From an uncultured Erysipelotrichaceae bacterium (GTDB taxonomy: Bacteria > Bacillota_I > Bacilli_A > RFN20 > CAG-826): a DNA stretch of 37,203 nucleotides. The translations under genes were made by a program, and so were the position numbers. Below, piece after piece: positions 24,986 to 32,124 of the stretch (positions are counted from its first letter, which is position 1; the number at the start of each line of letters is the position of its first letter). The stretch covers positions 1 to 37,203 of the forward strand of contig CACYSA010000020.1 of the NCBI GenBank assembly GCA_902777015.1. The letters run 5' to 3'. The notes below the pieces were generated by a model. That model had not been told where the DNA came from, ran no database searches, and was given only the letters and a program-made list of their open reading frames with translations.

Positions 24986-24994
24986 TGTTATAAT
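24986..24994 (+). promoter_or_regulatory. extended -10 promoter of hup
   Basis: TGTTATAAT is a perfect extended -10, giving a start near 25001 and a ~40-base leader. Just upstream, ACACG with CGTGT flanks A- and T-rich tracts, which may be the der terminator merged with this promoter. Confidence 0.75.
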
Positions 24995-25041
24995 GTTTTT
25001 TGCAAAGAATGACATTTGCAAATTTAAGGGAGATTTTAGTC

Positions 25042-25326
25042 ATGAAAAAATTCAACAAGAGAGACTTAGTCCAAATTGTTGCGGACCAAGGCCATTTTTC
25101 AAAGAGAGATGCTAGATTAGCTATCGATCTCTGCTTCGATTTAATCGAAAAAGCTTTATTAGAAGGTCAAGAAGTTAACATTACAAACTTCGGCGTCTTC
25201 ACACCAAAGAAACGTCAATCACGTGACGGCACACATCCAAAGAAACATACACGTATTACAATTGCCGAATCACGTTCTGTCAGCTTCAGACTTTCCAAAG
25301 CTCTCAAAGCTGAACTCAATAAATAG
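25042..25326 (+). CDS. hup: HU-family DNA-binding protein
   Basis: A 94-residue HU homolog: helical N-terminus (MKKFNKRDLVQIVADQG), the INFG-like turn (ITNFGVFTPKKR), the DNA-binding arm and ending SFRLSKALKAELN. HU coats and bends the chromosome. The arm tip reads DGTHPKK where GRNPQT(G) is usual, so the intercalating Pro is kept but neighbours differ. The ATG at 25042 is chosen because AAGGGAG lies 9 bases upstream. It is monocistronic with its own promoter and terminator, downstream of der as in Bacillus. Confidence 0.94.
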   Translation: MKKFNKRDLVQIVADQGHFSKRDARLAIDLCFDLIEKALLEGQEVNITNFGVFTPKKRQSRDGTHPKKHTRITIAESRSVSFRLSKALKAELNK

Positions 25327-25354
25327 TTCGAGCTTAAATCTCAAGAATCAAAAT

Positions 25355-25376
25355 CAGCGGTAACGCTGGTTTTTTC
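25355..25376 (+). terminator. terminator of hup
   Basis: CAGCG-GTAA-CGCTG followed by GGTTTTTT. The next -10 box starts 8 bases later. Confidence 0.9.
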
Positions 25377-25383
25377 TTTGCTC

Positions 25384-25389
25384 TATAAT
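25384..25389 (+). promoter_or_regulatory. -10 box of the cca-dnaD-nth operon
   Basis: TATAAT with the ATG of cca 13 bases downstream and no SD in between. The mRNA leader would be about 6 bases. Confidence 0.6.
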
Positions 25390-25401
25390 TATTATTGAAT
25401 T

Positions 25402-26094
25402 ATGGATCCAAAAATTATTAATTATCAAAAACTCGCTGAACAATTTGAAGAGCATGGCTATAAGCTCTTTTTAGTGGGTGGTACGGTTAGAGATTATTTA
25501 TTAGGGGAACAATTAACCGATATGGACGCTGTTAGTGATGCGACCCCTGAACAAATCATCGCCTTTTTATCACCAATTGATAAATCATTCATGAGATTCG
25601 GTTCTTTGAAATATAAAGATGAAAGTGGTGTGAAGTTTGATATCACGACATTAAGAAAAGAATCTTCTTATCTAGATAGTAGACATCCGAGCAAAATCGA
25701 GTTTGTTAAAGATTTAAGTATCGATTATCAAAGAAGAGATTTTACTCTTAACGCTTTATATATGGATAAAGATTTAAAAGTCATTGATTATTGTAACGGT
25801 CAAATTGATCTAAAAAATCACATCTTAAAAATGGTTGGTGATCCTGATATTAGAATCAAAGAAGATCCATTAAGAATATTAAGAGCAATTAGATTCCATT
25901 TAATGCATCATTTAGATATTGATGAATCATTATTAAAGGCAATGCATAATAATTTTAATTTATTAAAAAACATCACTGACGCGAAAATAAGAAGTGAATT
26001 AAATAAAATTGACGACAATATCGTTGATCAAAAAGAAAAAAACGAGATTTTTCAACAATTTGATATAGCAAACCTAGTGGGTGTGATAAAGTAA
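25402..26094 (+). CDS. cca: CCA tRNA nucleotidyltransferase family, short form
   Basis: A 230-residue class II nucleotidyltransferase. The head domain is complete: GGTVRDYLLG at 26-35, the catalytic pair D40-x-D42 (TDMDAV), the RRDFTLNAL motif and the neck DPLRILRAIRF. The body and tail domains that bind the tRNA elbow (normally to ~400 residues) are absent: the frame ends at TAA and dnaD starts 5 bases later. It could be a minimal CCA-adding or repair enzyme or a decaying one; all four tRNAs here encode CCA. The location next to dnaD and nth matches cca in Bacillus. The ATG is almost leaderless. Confidence 0.85.
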   Translation: MDPKIINYQKLAEQFEEHGYKLFLVGGTVRDYLLGEQLTDMDAVSDATPEQIIAFLSPIDKSFMRFGSLKYKDESGVKFDITTLRKESSYLDSRHPSKIEFVKDLSIDYQRRDFTLNALYMDKDLKVIDYCNGQIDLKNHILKMVGDPDIRIKEDPLRILRAIRFHLMHHLDIDESLLKAMHNNFNLLKNITDAKIRSELNKIDDNIVDQKEKNEIFQQFDIANLVGVIK

Positions 26095-26098
26095 TAGC

Positions 26099-26752
26099 AT
26101 GATTAGTGAAGCAATTGACTTTCAAGTCCTTCTTTTAGATAACTACAAAAAACTCAAAATGAGTGAGAGCCAAGTCGTTCTTGTTTTAATGGTGGACCGC
26201 TTAGTTAATCAAGGTAATCCACTTATTACCGCTGACTTATTATCTTTAAAGATGTCTCTTGATATTAAAGAAATCGATAAATTAATCGCTGATTTATTAA
26301 CACGTGGTTTGATGGAATATAAGACGGTGGACGGCAAAACCACAACATCTTTAGATCCATTAAAAGAAAAGTTATTTAGAGAATTCCAATTAGCGTTGTC
26401 AAAAGAAAACGAAGCAAAAAGTAACAAAACAATTAAAGAACAATTAAGTAATATCTTTGAAAATTTCCAAAGAGAATTAGGACGTTCTTTATCCCCAATG
26501 GAAATATCCACAATTAGGGAATGGGTCTCAATGGGATACACTGATGAAAACATTATTGATGCTTTAAAAGAGGCCATCAATCAAGGTAAGAAATCATTAA
26601 AATCCGTTGATAAGATTTTATTATCATGGGCTAAACGCGCTGAAATTGAAGCGGAAGGTAAAACTTCTATTGATGATGAATGGACTAAGAATTTAGAAGA
26701 AACTATCCGTATTGCTAAAACCCCATGGTTAGATGAAGACGATGAAGACTAA
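26099..26752 (+). CDS. dnaD: primosome-type replication protein DnaD
   Basis: A 217-residue DnaD-family protein. The N-terminal winged-helix region (about 1-100) contains LLDNYKKLKMSESQVVLVLM, and the C-terminal DnaD domain (about 120-195) contains FENFQRELGRSLSPMEISTIREWVSMGYTDE and LLSWAKRAE. DnaD helps load the helicase through DnaA/DnaB in Firmicutes. It lies 5 bases after cca and overlaps nth by 20 bases, the standard dnaD-nth pairing. No strong SD is visible. Confidence 0.93.
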   Translation: MISEAIDFQVLLLDNYKKLKMSESQVVLVLMVDRLVNQGNPLITADLLSLKMSLDIKEIDKLIADLLTRGLMEYKTVDGKTTTSLDPLKEKLFREFQLALSKENEAKSNKTIKEQLSNIFENFQRELGRSLSPMEISTIREWVSMGYTDENIIDALKEAINQGKKSLKSVDKILLSWAKRAEIEAEGKTSIDDEWTKNLEETIRIAKTPWLDEDDED

Positions 26753-27368
26753 TATAGAGCCTTTATTAAATTATTTAGATGAATTGTTCCCATCCGCAAG
26801 ATGTGAACTTTTTTATTCTAAAGATTATGAGTTAGTTATCGCTGTCATGTTATCCGCACAGACAACTGATAAATCAGTCAATGATGTAACACCAATCTTG
26901 TTTAATAAATATCCTTCTCTTGATGCACTTAATAAAGCACCTTTAGAAGATATTGAGGAAATATTAAAGCCAATCGGCTTATATAAAAACAAAGCAAAGA
27001 ATCTTAAAGGAATTGTTAAAAGCCTAATTGAAGATTTTGATTATCAAGTTCCTTCTGATAAAGACGAATTACAAAAATTACCAGGAGTGGGAAATAAAAC
27101 CGCTGGTGTGATTCGCGCTGAAATATTCCAAATCCCAGATTTACCAGTAGATACACATATATTAAGGATTAGCAAAAGACTTAATTTGGCCAAGAAAGAT
27201 GATGAACCGATTGATGTTGAAATGAAACTCAAAAAGCTTATTCCAGAAGATAGATGGATTAAGTCACATCATCAATTAATTCATTTTGGTCGTTATTTCT
27301 GTACCGCGAGAAATCCATCTTGTGAAAAGTGCAAAATAAGCGACATGTGTAGCAATAAAAGAAAATAA
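26733..27368 (+). CDS. nth: endonuclease III (DNA glycosylase/AP lyase)
   Basis: A 211-residue base-excision repair enzyme for oxidised pyrimidines. The helix-hairpin-helix is LPGVGNKTAG (116-124) with the catalytic Lys K122; the catalytic Asp is D140 in VDTH. A C-x6-C-x2-C-x5-C 4Fe-4S motif (C190, C197, C200, C206) closes the protein. The start at 26733 overlaps dnaD; ATG at 26742 is an equal alternative, and neither has an SD. Its stop directly abuts the convergent recU stop with no base between. Confidence 0.96.
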   Translation: MKTMKTNIEPLLNYLDELFPSARCELFYSKDYELVIAVMLSAQTTDKSVNDVTPILFNKYPSLDALNKAPLEDIEEILKPIGLYKNKAKNLKGIVKSLIEDFDYQVPSDKDELQKLPGVGNKTAGVIRAEIFQIPDLPVDTHILRISKRLNLAKKDDEPIDVEMKLKKLIPEDRWIKSHHQLIHFGRYFCTARNPSCEKCKISDMCSNKRK

Positions 27369-27959
27369 TTATTTGAAATATAATTGATCAACTGCATCTA
27401 AATAATGTAGTCTTGGTGAATAATCTTGCTTAATTAATAAGCCACTTTCTTTAAACACTTCGTAAGGAATTGATTTTCTTTTTCCATGTTCATAAAACTC
27501 GATAACAAACTTAGCGTCTAATAAATATATCTCATTTTGAATTTGAAAAGAGATGACAAAGAAAGCGATGCCACCATGTTTAATAACATTTTTCAAATGC
27601 ACAATTTGATGCTCGCTGATGTTACTTAATGGAAATGAAGTGGTGGATTTTGTGTTCTTTGCTTCAAAATCGATATATCTACCTTTATAAACACCGTTAT
27701 AGTCAGTGGTGGATTGCTTTTCAAAATAAGCATCAGTAATTCTCGCACCATGAGAATAATCAACCTTAACAATATTAATAGGGGTTGGTCTTTTATTAAT
27801 TAAAGCGCGACCAGTTTCACGATAAAAATCATTCGAAAGATTGATATCTTCTTCTAATGACATACCACGGTTAGCCGCACTTAAAAGGGAACGATGGCCT
27901 TTTTCAGCCTTATTAACTTCTTCACTCTTTTTATATGGCTTGCCGTTTGGATATTTCAT
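27369..27959 (-). CDS. recU: Holliday junction resolvase RecU
   Basis: A 196-residue RecU. It has the basic N-terminus KYPNGKPYKK, NRGMSLEEDIN, the nuclease core GRYIDFEAKNTKS (Asp, Glu and Lys of the PD-ExK fold) and FPLSNISEHQIVHL. RecU cleaves recombination intermediates and modulates RecA in Firmicutes. ponA, its usual partner, is not here; instead its ATG shares a base with the stop of the upstream DEDD exonuclease, so these two minus-strand genes form an operon. Confidence 0.95.
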   Translation of the reverse strand: MKYPNGKPYKKSEEVNKAEKGHRSLLSAANRGMSLEEDINLSNDFYRETGRALINKRPTPINIVKVDYSHGARITDAYFEKQSTTDYNGVYKGRYIDFEAKNTKSTTSFPLSNISEHQIVHLKNVIKHGGIAFFVISFQIQNEIYLLDAKFVIEFYEHGKRKSIPYEVFKESGLLIKQDYSPRLHYLDAVDQLYFK

Positions 27960-28684
27960 TATTCGATATATTTTTTAATTTCTTCTTCGAATTCTTGATA
28001 TGTAACGTCTTCGTTATTCGCTAGTTTCTTTAATGTATTAGCAACTGGAACTGGGAAATGATTGAATGTTTTTAAAACTTTCTTATATTCTTCAACTAAA
28101 AGAGAACTCTTTCTCATTGTAGCGTCATATAACCACGCTAAGTTTTCAGCATCAACTGCTGGATCATGAGCAGGACCGGCTTGTTTCACACCAAAGGCAT
28201 CACAATATTTAATAAGAGATAATGGATTGCCTTTATCATCTCTCATGAATTCAGAGATGAAAGCGCTGAAATCAATGTAGTTTTGTTGAATGCATTGAAC
28301 GATTTCTTTTGGGAAATCAAAACTATAAGAGATAGAGGAAGATAGAATCTTCATATCATGATTACCAAATGTGATAAAAGATGATTTCTTAAAGCCCATA
28401 CCACAATATTTCTTAAGTTCACTCATCGCAGTGTAAAAACTAACGCCTTTTTGCTTAAGCATATCTTCTGTGATACCGGTTAAATCAGTAACAATCTTGC
28501 CCACTCTATTGTGAGCTTTAACATAAATTCTAAATGGTTTCTTACTTTTCTTAATATAACCATGACGGTCAATCACTACATGCATAGCGCCGATAGCAAT
28601 CATCTCGTGAGAGAATTGAGTGCCTTCGAAGTCTAAGAAGACTAGTGATTTGTGACCTTTCAATAACTTTTCAAATTTCTTCAT
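27959..28684 (-). CDS. DEDDh-type 3'-5' exonuclease
   Basis: A 241-residue exonuclease of the DnaQ/RNase T fold. The catalytic carboxylates fit ExoI D18-x-E20 (FLDFEGT), ExoII Asp in FGNHDMKIL and ExoIII H-x4-D in HDPAVDAENLA. A 60-residue helical tail follows. Substrate (DNA or RNA) cannot be told from the sequence. The ATG at 28684 is preferred over TTG at 28723 because an extended -10 (TGGTATACT) lies only 12 bases upstream of it and would be inside the longer frame. It is co-transcribed with recU, which suggests a repair or recombination role. Confidence 0.85.
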   Translation of the reverse strand: MKKFEKLLKGHKSLVFLDFEGTQFSHEMIAIGAMHVVIDRHGYIKKSKKPFRIYVKAHNRVGKIVTDLTGITEDMLKQKGVSFYTAMSELKKYCGMGFKKSSFITFGNHDMKILSSSISYSFDFPKEIVQCIQQNYIDFSAFISEFMRDDKGNPLSLIKYCDAFGVKQAGPAHDPAVDAENLAWLYDATMRKSSLLVEEYKKVLKTFNHFPVPVANTLKKLANNEDVTYQEFEEEIKKYIE

Positions 28685-28695
28685 AAATCTTGAAT

Positions 28696-28704
28696 AGTAT
28701 ACCA
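28696..28704 (-). promoter_or_regulatory. extended -10 promoter of the exonuclease-recU operon
   Basis: On the minus strand TGGTATACT lies 11 bases before the ATG, predicting a leader of about 5 bases. Confidence 0.65.
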
Positions 28705-28734
28705 CTAATTTCTCTTTTTTCAAAAGAAAAAAGA

Positions 28735-28763
28735 TTGAATTATGTATATTTCTCTTATATTAT
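28735..28763 (+). promoter_or_regulatory. promoter of gpsB
   Basis: TTGAAT (28735-28740), a 17-base spacer and TATTAT (28758-28763). It is divergent from the exonuclease promoter. Confidence 0.7.
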
Positions 28764-28781
28764 ATAAGAAATGGAGCAAAT

Positions 28782-29147
28782 ATGGCAGTAAAGCTTTTTC
28801 TTAACTCTCAAACAATCTTAAATCACGAGTTTCCTCTCACTCATAAAAATGCTTATGATGCTGAGGAAGTAGATAAGTTCTTAGACATGATTTTACAAGA
28901 TTATAAAGTTGTAGAATCTAATGTCATCATTCCTGTTAGTGAATACGAATCTTTAAAGGAAAAGAATAAACTTCTCGAAAGTGATAAAAGAAAAATTGAA
29001 GTGGAACTAGAAAAATATAAAGCTCGTTTCACCAATATTAAATCCAGCGATAATGTCACTACAGACAATATCGAATTAGTCAGGAAGATCAATGCCTTAG
29101 AAAAATTTCTATGGTCACATGGTTTCAATCCTGACACCATTAAATAG
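28782..29147 (+). CDS. gpsB: cell-division protein GpsB (DivIVA family)
   Basis: A 121-residue protein. The N-terminal DivIVA-type lipid-binding domain has KNAYDAEEVDKFLDMILQDY, a coiled coil spans about 52-80, and the C-terminal DNIELVRKINALEKFLW matches the GpsB trimerisation end. GpsB links division and peptidoglycan synthesis by binding PBP1. GGAG lies 5-6 bases before the ATG. In Bacillus gpsB also directly precedes rnpB, as here. Its presence suggests a peptidoglycan-based division apparatus even though ponA is not beside recU. Confidence 0.93.
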   Translation: MAVKLFLNSQTILNHEFPLTHKNAYDAEEVDKFLDMILQDYKVVESNVIIPVSEYESLKEKNKLLESDKRKIEVELEKYKARFTNIKSSDNVTTDNIELVRKINALEKFLWSHGFNPDTIK

Positions 29148-29149
29148 TT

Positions 29150-29485
29150 GAAATTCCGGTCTGGACAACCGCTGCATTTGTAGAGGAAAGTCCATGCTCG
29201 CACGAGCTGAGACGCTCGTAGTGATTGCGCTAGCGGAAAAAATAACGCTAGGTACGTAGGAGTACGTAACGGCGGGAGGATACCTAAAGGAAACCATGGT
29301 CGAATCCCTGAAAGTGCCACAGTGACGTAGTTTATTAGAAATAATAAAGTGGAACGCGGTAAACCCCACAAGCGAGAAACCCAAATTTGGTAGGGGAGAT
29401 AAGGTAGAGAACTGAATTGATCCTTGTAAGCTTAGCTTAGATAAATGGTTGTCAAAACAGAACATGGCTTATAGGACCGGATACT
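29150..29485 (+). ncRNA. rnpB: RNase P RNA, Bacillus type (B)
   Basis: All universal blocks are present in order: GAGGAAAGTCCATGCTCGCA, GAAAGTGCCACAGTGACG, GTGGAACGCGGTAAACCCC, AGCGAGAAACCCAAATTTGG and the 3' end GAACATGGCTTATAGGA. CCGGTC near 29155 pairs with GACCGG near 29475 to form P1. Type-B features around the conserved regions agree with the Bacillus RNA. The RNA catalyses 5' maturation of tRNAs. It fills the space between the gpsB stop and the pgsA SD with no terminator of its own. End points are good to a few bases. Confidence 0.96.
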
Positions 29486-29501
29486 CACTTAAGGAGACAA
29501 A

Positions 29502-30155
29502 ATGAATTTACCAACAAAGATTACATTCACTAGAATTATCATGATTATCCTCATGATTATTACCCTTTTTGTATTAAGCGTTATCAATGGTTTCAATCAT
29601 TGGCAAACATTTGAATTAGGCAACACGGGTATCAATTTAGTCTTCTTAATTCTATTTATATTCTTTGTTATTGCTAGTTATACAGACCATCTTGATGGCT
29701 ATCTTGCAAGAAAGAACAATCAAGTCACTGATTTAGGTAAATTTCTCGATCCAGTTGCAGATAAATTGTTAATTAATTCACTTGTTATCTTTTTAGCCGC
29801 ACCAAGCGTTTTTGCTCCTTATATTCCAGGAGAATTGAACCAAGTTGGTTTTAGTGTTTGGTGTGTCATTATTCTTGTTGCTCGTGACATCGTTGTTGAT
29901 GCCTTACGTTTTATCGGAGCGAGCAAAGGCAAAGTTATCGCCGCGAATATTTTCGGCAAATTAAAAACCGTTTTAGAAATGGTAGCCATTGGTGTAGTCT
30001 TACTTAACGGCTTCCCATTCAGATATTTTGATGCTTCTTGGCCTGCTGGTTTACACATTGCTGATATTTTCGTATATCTAGCAACAGCAGCCTCATTTAT
30101 TTCTGGCATCATCTATGTTGTTCAAAACCGTCACGTCTTCAAGGAAGATAAATAA
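29502..30155 (+). CDS. pgsA: CDP-diacylglycerol-glycerol-3-phosphate 3-phosphatidyltransferase
   Basis: A 217-residue membrane enzyme making phosphatidylglycerophosphate. The CDP-alcohol phosphotransferase motif is complete: D62-x2-D65-G66-x2-A69-R70-x8-G79-x3-D83-x3-D87. Five or six hydrophobic helices follow the family layout. AAGGAG sits 5 bases before the ATG and only a few bases after the RNase P RNA end. cinA follows after one base. The pgsA-cinA-recA order is common in Firmicutes. Confidence 0.96.
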   Translation: MNLPTKITFTRIIMIILMIITLFVLSVINGFNHWQTFELGNTGINLVFLILFIFFVIASYTDHLDGYLARKNNQVTDLGKFLDPVADKLLINSLVIFLAAPSVFAPYIPGELNQVGFSVWCVIILVARDIVVDALRFIGASKGKVIAANIFGKLKTVLEMVAIGVVLLNGFPFRYFDASWPAGLHIADIFVYLATAASFISGIIYVVQNRHVFKEDK

Positions 30156-30156
30156 A

Positions 30157-30633
30157 ATGAACAAAGAAGAAATCAGTACTCTATTTAAAGAAGTCGGTCT
30201 AACATTAGGTTCTGTTGAATCTTTTACAGGTGGATTATTTGCTAGAGAGATTACTTCTGTTCCAGGTGCTTCTAAATTTTATAAAGGTGGTTTAGTGACT
30301 TATGCCACTGAAGAAAAAGTTACTTTACTTGGTATCCCACAAAAAGACGTTGATCAATTCGGAGTGGTTTCTAAAGAGATTGCTCTATTGATGGCGGAAT
30401 TAGGTAGAAAGAAACTTAATGTTGATTACTGTGTTTCCTTTACTGGTAACGCTGGACCAAGTGCGATGGAAAATAAACCAGTTGGAGAAATCTACATTGG
30501 CATTTCAAATAAAAACAAAACTGAAGCATTTGGTTACCAATTAGAAGGAAATAGAAGTAAAATTCAAGAAGATGCAATTTTTTTAGCGTTTACGCTACTA
30601 GAAAAGTCGATAAAAAATTTCGGACAAAATTGA
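30157..30633 (+). CDS. cinA: CinA C-terminal domain protein (NMN amidohydrolase PncC type)
   Basis: A 158-residue stand-alone CinA amidase domain. It has VESFTGGLFAREITSVPGAS with the nucleophile Ser, YKGGLVTYATEEK, GVVSKEIA, and FTGNAGP followed by KPVGEIYIGI. This domain deamidates nicotinamide mononucleotide. The N-terminal CinA/MoeA-like half found in Bacillus CinA is missing. The ATG at 30157 is one base after pgsA with AAGGAAGA upstream. It ends in TGA, one of two in the window, followed two codons later by an in-frame TAG. Confidence 0.92.
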   Translation: MNKEEISTLFKEVGLTLGSVESFTGGLFAREITSVPGASKFYKGGLVTYATEEKVTLLGIPQKDVDQFGVVSKEIALLMAELGRKKLNVDYCVSFTGNAGPSAMENKPVGEIYIGISNKNKTEAFGYQLEGNRSKIQEDAIFLAFTLLEKSIKNFGQN

Positions 30634-30672
30634 AATTAGTCGCCTACATAAATAATTAGAAGGAGTTCTATT

Positions 30673-31668
30673 ATGGCAAAAGAAAAAGAAAACTTAAAAA
30701 ACACATTAGAAGAAACATTGAAGCAAATCGAAAAGCTCTATGGTAAAGGTGCAATCATGCGCTTAGGCGATAGAGACAATGTTGATGTGGACGCAATTCC
30801 ATCCGGCTCATTATTAATTGATGAAGCTATTGGTGTAGGTGGCTATCCAAAAGGTAGAATCATTGAAATCTTTGGACCTGAAAGTAGTGGTAAAACAACA
30901 TTAGCTTTACACGCTATTGCAGAATGTCAAAAGAATGGTGGTAGAGCAGCATTCATCGATGCTGAACACGCTATCGATCCAGTCTATGCTAAAAACTTAG
31001 GCGTTGATATTAACGAATTAATCCTTTCCCAACCAGACAATGGTGAGCAAGCTCTTGAAATCGTTGAAATGTTAGCGGGTTCAGGTAGCATCAACTTAAT
31101 CGTTGTTGACTCAGTCGCAGCCTTAGTTCCACAAGCGGAATTAGATGGGGAAATGGGTGATAGTTCTGTTGGCTTACAAGCAAGATTAATGTCCAAAGCA
31201 ATGCGTAAAATTGCTGGTGTTTTAAATAAGAAAGAATGCGCAGTTATCTTCATTAACCAATTACGTGAAAAAGTTGGTGTGATGTATGGTAACCCAGAAA
31301 CAACCTCTGGTGGTCGTGCTTTAAAATTCTATGCTTCTGTTCGTATTGATATTCGTCGTACTGAAGCAATTAAAGCCGGAAATGAAATCGTCGGTAATAC
31401 TTGCCGCGTTAAGATTGTTAAAAACAAAGTTTCCGCACCATTCAAACAATGTGAAATCGATATTATCTATGGCCAAGGCATTTCCAAAGAAGGCGAAATC
31501 CTTGATCGCTCAGTTGAGTTAGGTCTCATCAAAAAGAGTGGCTCTTGGTTTGAATATAATGGCAGCAAAATCGCTCAAGGTCGTGACGCTGCTAAAGCAT
31601 ATTTAAAAGACAATGAAGATGTCGCTAAAGATTTGTTAGAAAAAATCAAAAGCGGTATTGTTGAATAA
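30673..31668 (+). CDS. recA: recombinase RecA
   Basis: A 331-residue RecA. Walker A is GPESSGKT (68-75); Walker B lies in [11 protein letters not shown]; the loop after it ([13 protein letters not shown]) and the L2 region ([29 protein letters not shown]) are fully conserved. The C-terminal acidic tail is short, making it about 15 residues shorter than Bacillus RecA. AGAAGGAG precedes the ATG. No promoter or LexA box is evident in the 39 bases after cinA, so it is likely co-transcribed from pgsA-cinA. No strong terminator follows. Confidence 0.98.
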   Translation: MAKEKENLKNTLEETLKQIEKLYGKGAIMRLGDRDNVDVDAIPSGSLLIDEAIGVGGYPKGRIIEIFGPESSGKTTLALHAIAECQKNGGRAAFIDAEHAIDPVYAKNLGVDINELILSQPDNGEQALEIVEMLAGSGSINLIVVDSVAALVPQAELDGEMGDSSVGLQARLMSKAMRKIAGVLNKKECAVIFINQLREKVGVMYGNPETTSGGRALKFYASVRIDIRRTEAIKAGNEIVGNTCRVKIVKNKVSAPFKQCEIDIIYGQGISKEGEILDRSVELGLIKKSGSWFEYNGSKIAQGRDAAKAYLKDNEDVAKDLLEKIKSGIVE

Positions 31669-31722
31669 TTCTAATTCTTATTTCTGAAAGTTATCAGTAC
31701 GAAAGAACTGTTTAAGTGTGCC

Positions 31723-31728
31723 TATAAT
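31723..31728 (+). promoter_or_regulatory. -10 box of small-peptide unit 1
   Basis: TATAAT lies just before the repeated 29-base segment, placing the mRNA start near 31735. The -35 is not clear. In unit 2 the corresponding position reads TATGCT (31965-31970). Confidence 0.6.
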
Positions 31729-31729
31729 A

Positions 31730-31758
31730 CGTCAAAGACAAGACGTTAAAACTCGGAA
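31730..31758 (+). repeat. 29-base direct repeat, copy 1 (5' part of unit 1)
   Basis: Identical base for base to 31971-31999, 241 bases downstream. It contains GACAAGAC and ends ACTCGGAA. In both units it sits between the -10 position and the SD-sequestering hairpin. Confidence 0.95.
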
Positions 31759-31800
31759 GAAGACCTCATAATCTAACACTAGAGAGTGAGGTGATTTGCA

Positions 31801-31890
31801 TTGAAGAGTGAACATAGAGATTACTTAATAATCATCAAAATCGCTTTGGTATGCCTTCTTCTTTGCTTAATAAAAGTTTTATTACAGTAA
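31801..31890 (+). CDS. 29-residue single-TM peptide, candidate type I toxin (unit 1)
   Basis: A TTG-started frame encodes MKSEHRDY, a hydrophobic helix from about residue 9 to 24 (core VCLLLCLIK), then VLLQ and stop. The SD GAGGTGAT lies 5 bases before the TTG and is paired in a hairpin (ACCTCA 31763-31768 / TGAGGT 31787-31792). A convergent antisense transcript overlaps its 3' UTR. A paralogous unit lies 240 bases on, with the same start context GCATTGAA and a shared CLxL...LIK core. Conserved RNA parts with diverged coding parts are typical of type I toxin-antitoxin loci. The toxin role is inferred; I do not recognise the peptide family. Confidence 0.65.
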   Translation: MKSEHRDYLIIIKIALVCLLLCLIKVLLQ

Positions 31891-31948
31891 AAAAAGAAGT
31901 CTCCGCATGACTTTAAACCAATAAGTGTTGTGAGGACTTCCTTCTTAT
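31888..31948 (-). ncRNA. predicted antisense RNA of unit 1 (antitoxin candidate)
   Basis: On the minus strand an extended -10 at 31963-31955 predicts a start near 31948. The RNA would consist mainly of the hairpin formed by 31929-31940 and 31896-31907 (10 of 12 positions match) and end at the T run given by the seven As at 31889-31895. It is complementary to the 3' UTR of the peptide mRNA. Inferred from promoter and terminator signals only. Confidence 0.6.
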
Positions 31949-31954
31949 GGCTTC

Positions 31955-31963
31955 ATTATAACA
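31955..31963 (-). promoter_or_regulatory. extended -10 promoter of the unit 1 antisense RNA
   Basis: On the minus strand TGTTATAAT, a perfect extended -10, faces the peptide gene. Confidence 0.65.
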
Positions 31964-31970
31964 TTATGCT

Positions 31971-31999
31971 CGTCAAAGACAAGACGTTAAAACTCGGAA
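31971..31999 (+). repeat. 29-base direct repeat, copy 2 (5' part of unit 2)
   Basis: Exact copy of 31730-31758. The identity stops abruptly after GGAA, beyond which only functional positions (ACCTC, the SD and the start context) are kept. Confidence 0.95.
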
Positions 32000-32040
32000 C
32001 GAATACCTCTATTCACGTTAGTGAAAGGAGGTGATAAGCA

Positions 32041-32124
32041 TTGAAACTATTAAATGAATTCAAAATGCTTTTGATTCTTTTTGTGATATGCCTCTTTTTA
32101 TTCCTACTAATTAAGTTGGTTTAA
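32041..32124 (+). CDS. 27-residue single-TM peptide, candidate type I toxin (unit 2)
   Basis: A TTG-started frame encodes MKLLNEFK, a hydrophobic helix (core ICLFLFLLIK) and the end LV. The SD AGGAGGTGAT (32026-32035) is an almost perfect anti-SD complement, but is covered by ACCTC (32005-32009); an inner TTCAC-GTTA-GTGAA stem extends the hairpin. A leaky strong SD plus TTG would keep synthesis low unless the structure opens. Same organisation and start context as unit 1. Followed by a 3' hairpin and a convergent extended -10 promoter. A toxin role is inferred from architecture. Confidence 0.65.
   Translation: MKLLNEFKMLLILFVICLFLFLLIKLV

Noticed and set aside
29115..29465. Minus-strand open frames of 116 and 156 codons
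   Set aside because: They lie over the RNase P RNA and gpsB; the sequence is fully explained by the conserved RNA.
925..30633. TGA read as tryptophan (Mycoplasma code)
   Set aside because: All recognised Trp positions use TGG and no gene has an internal TGA. TGA occurs only as the stop of the 925 gene and cinA; both are backed by a nearby in-frame TAA or TAG, which would make read-through harmless but is not evidence for recoding.
31680..31722. Possible LexA/DinR (SOS) box between recA and peptide unit 1 (CGAAAGAACTGTTT)
   Set aside because: The two half sites are one base out of register with the CGAAC-N4-GTTCG consensus and the arms are imperfect; no LexA box is seen before recA either.
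31730..31999. Two identical direct repeats as a minimal CRISPR array
   Set aside because: Only two copies, 241 bases apart, with a coding unit and promoters between them and no cas genes nearby.
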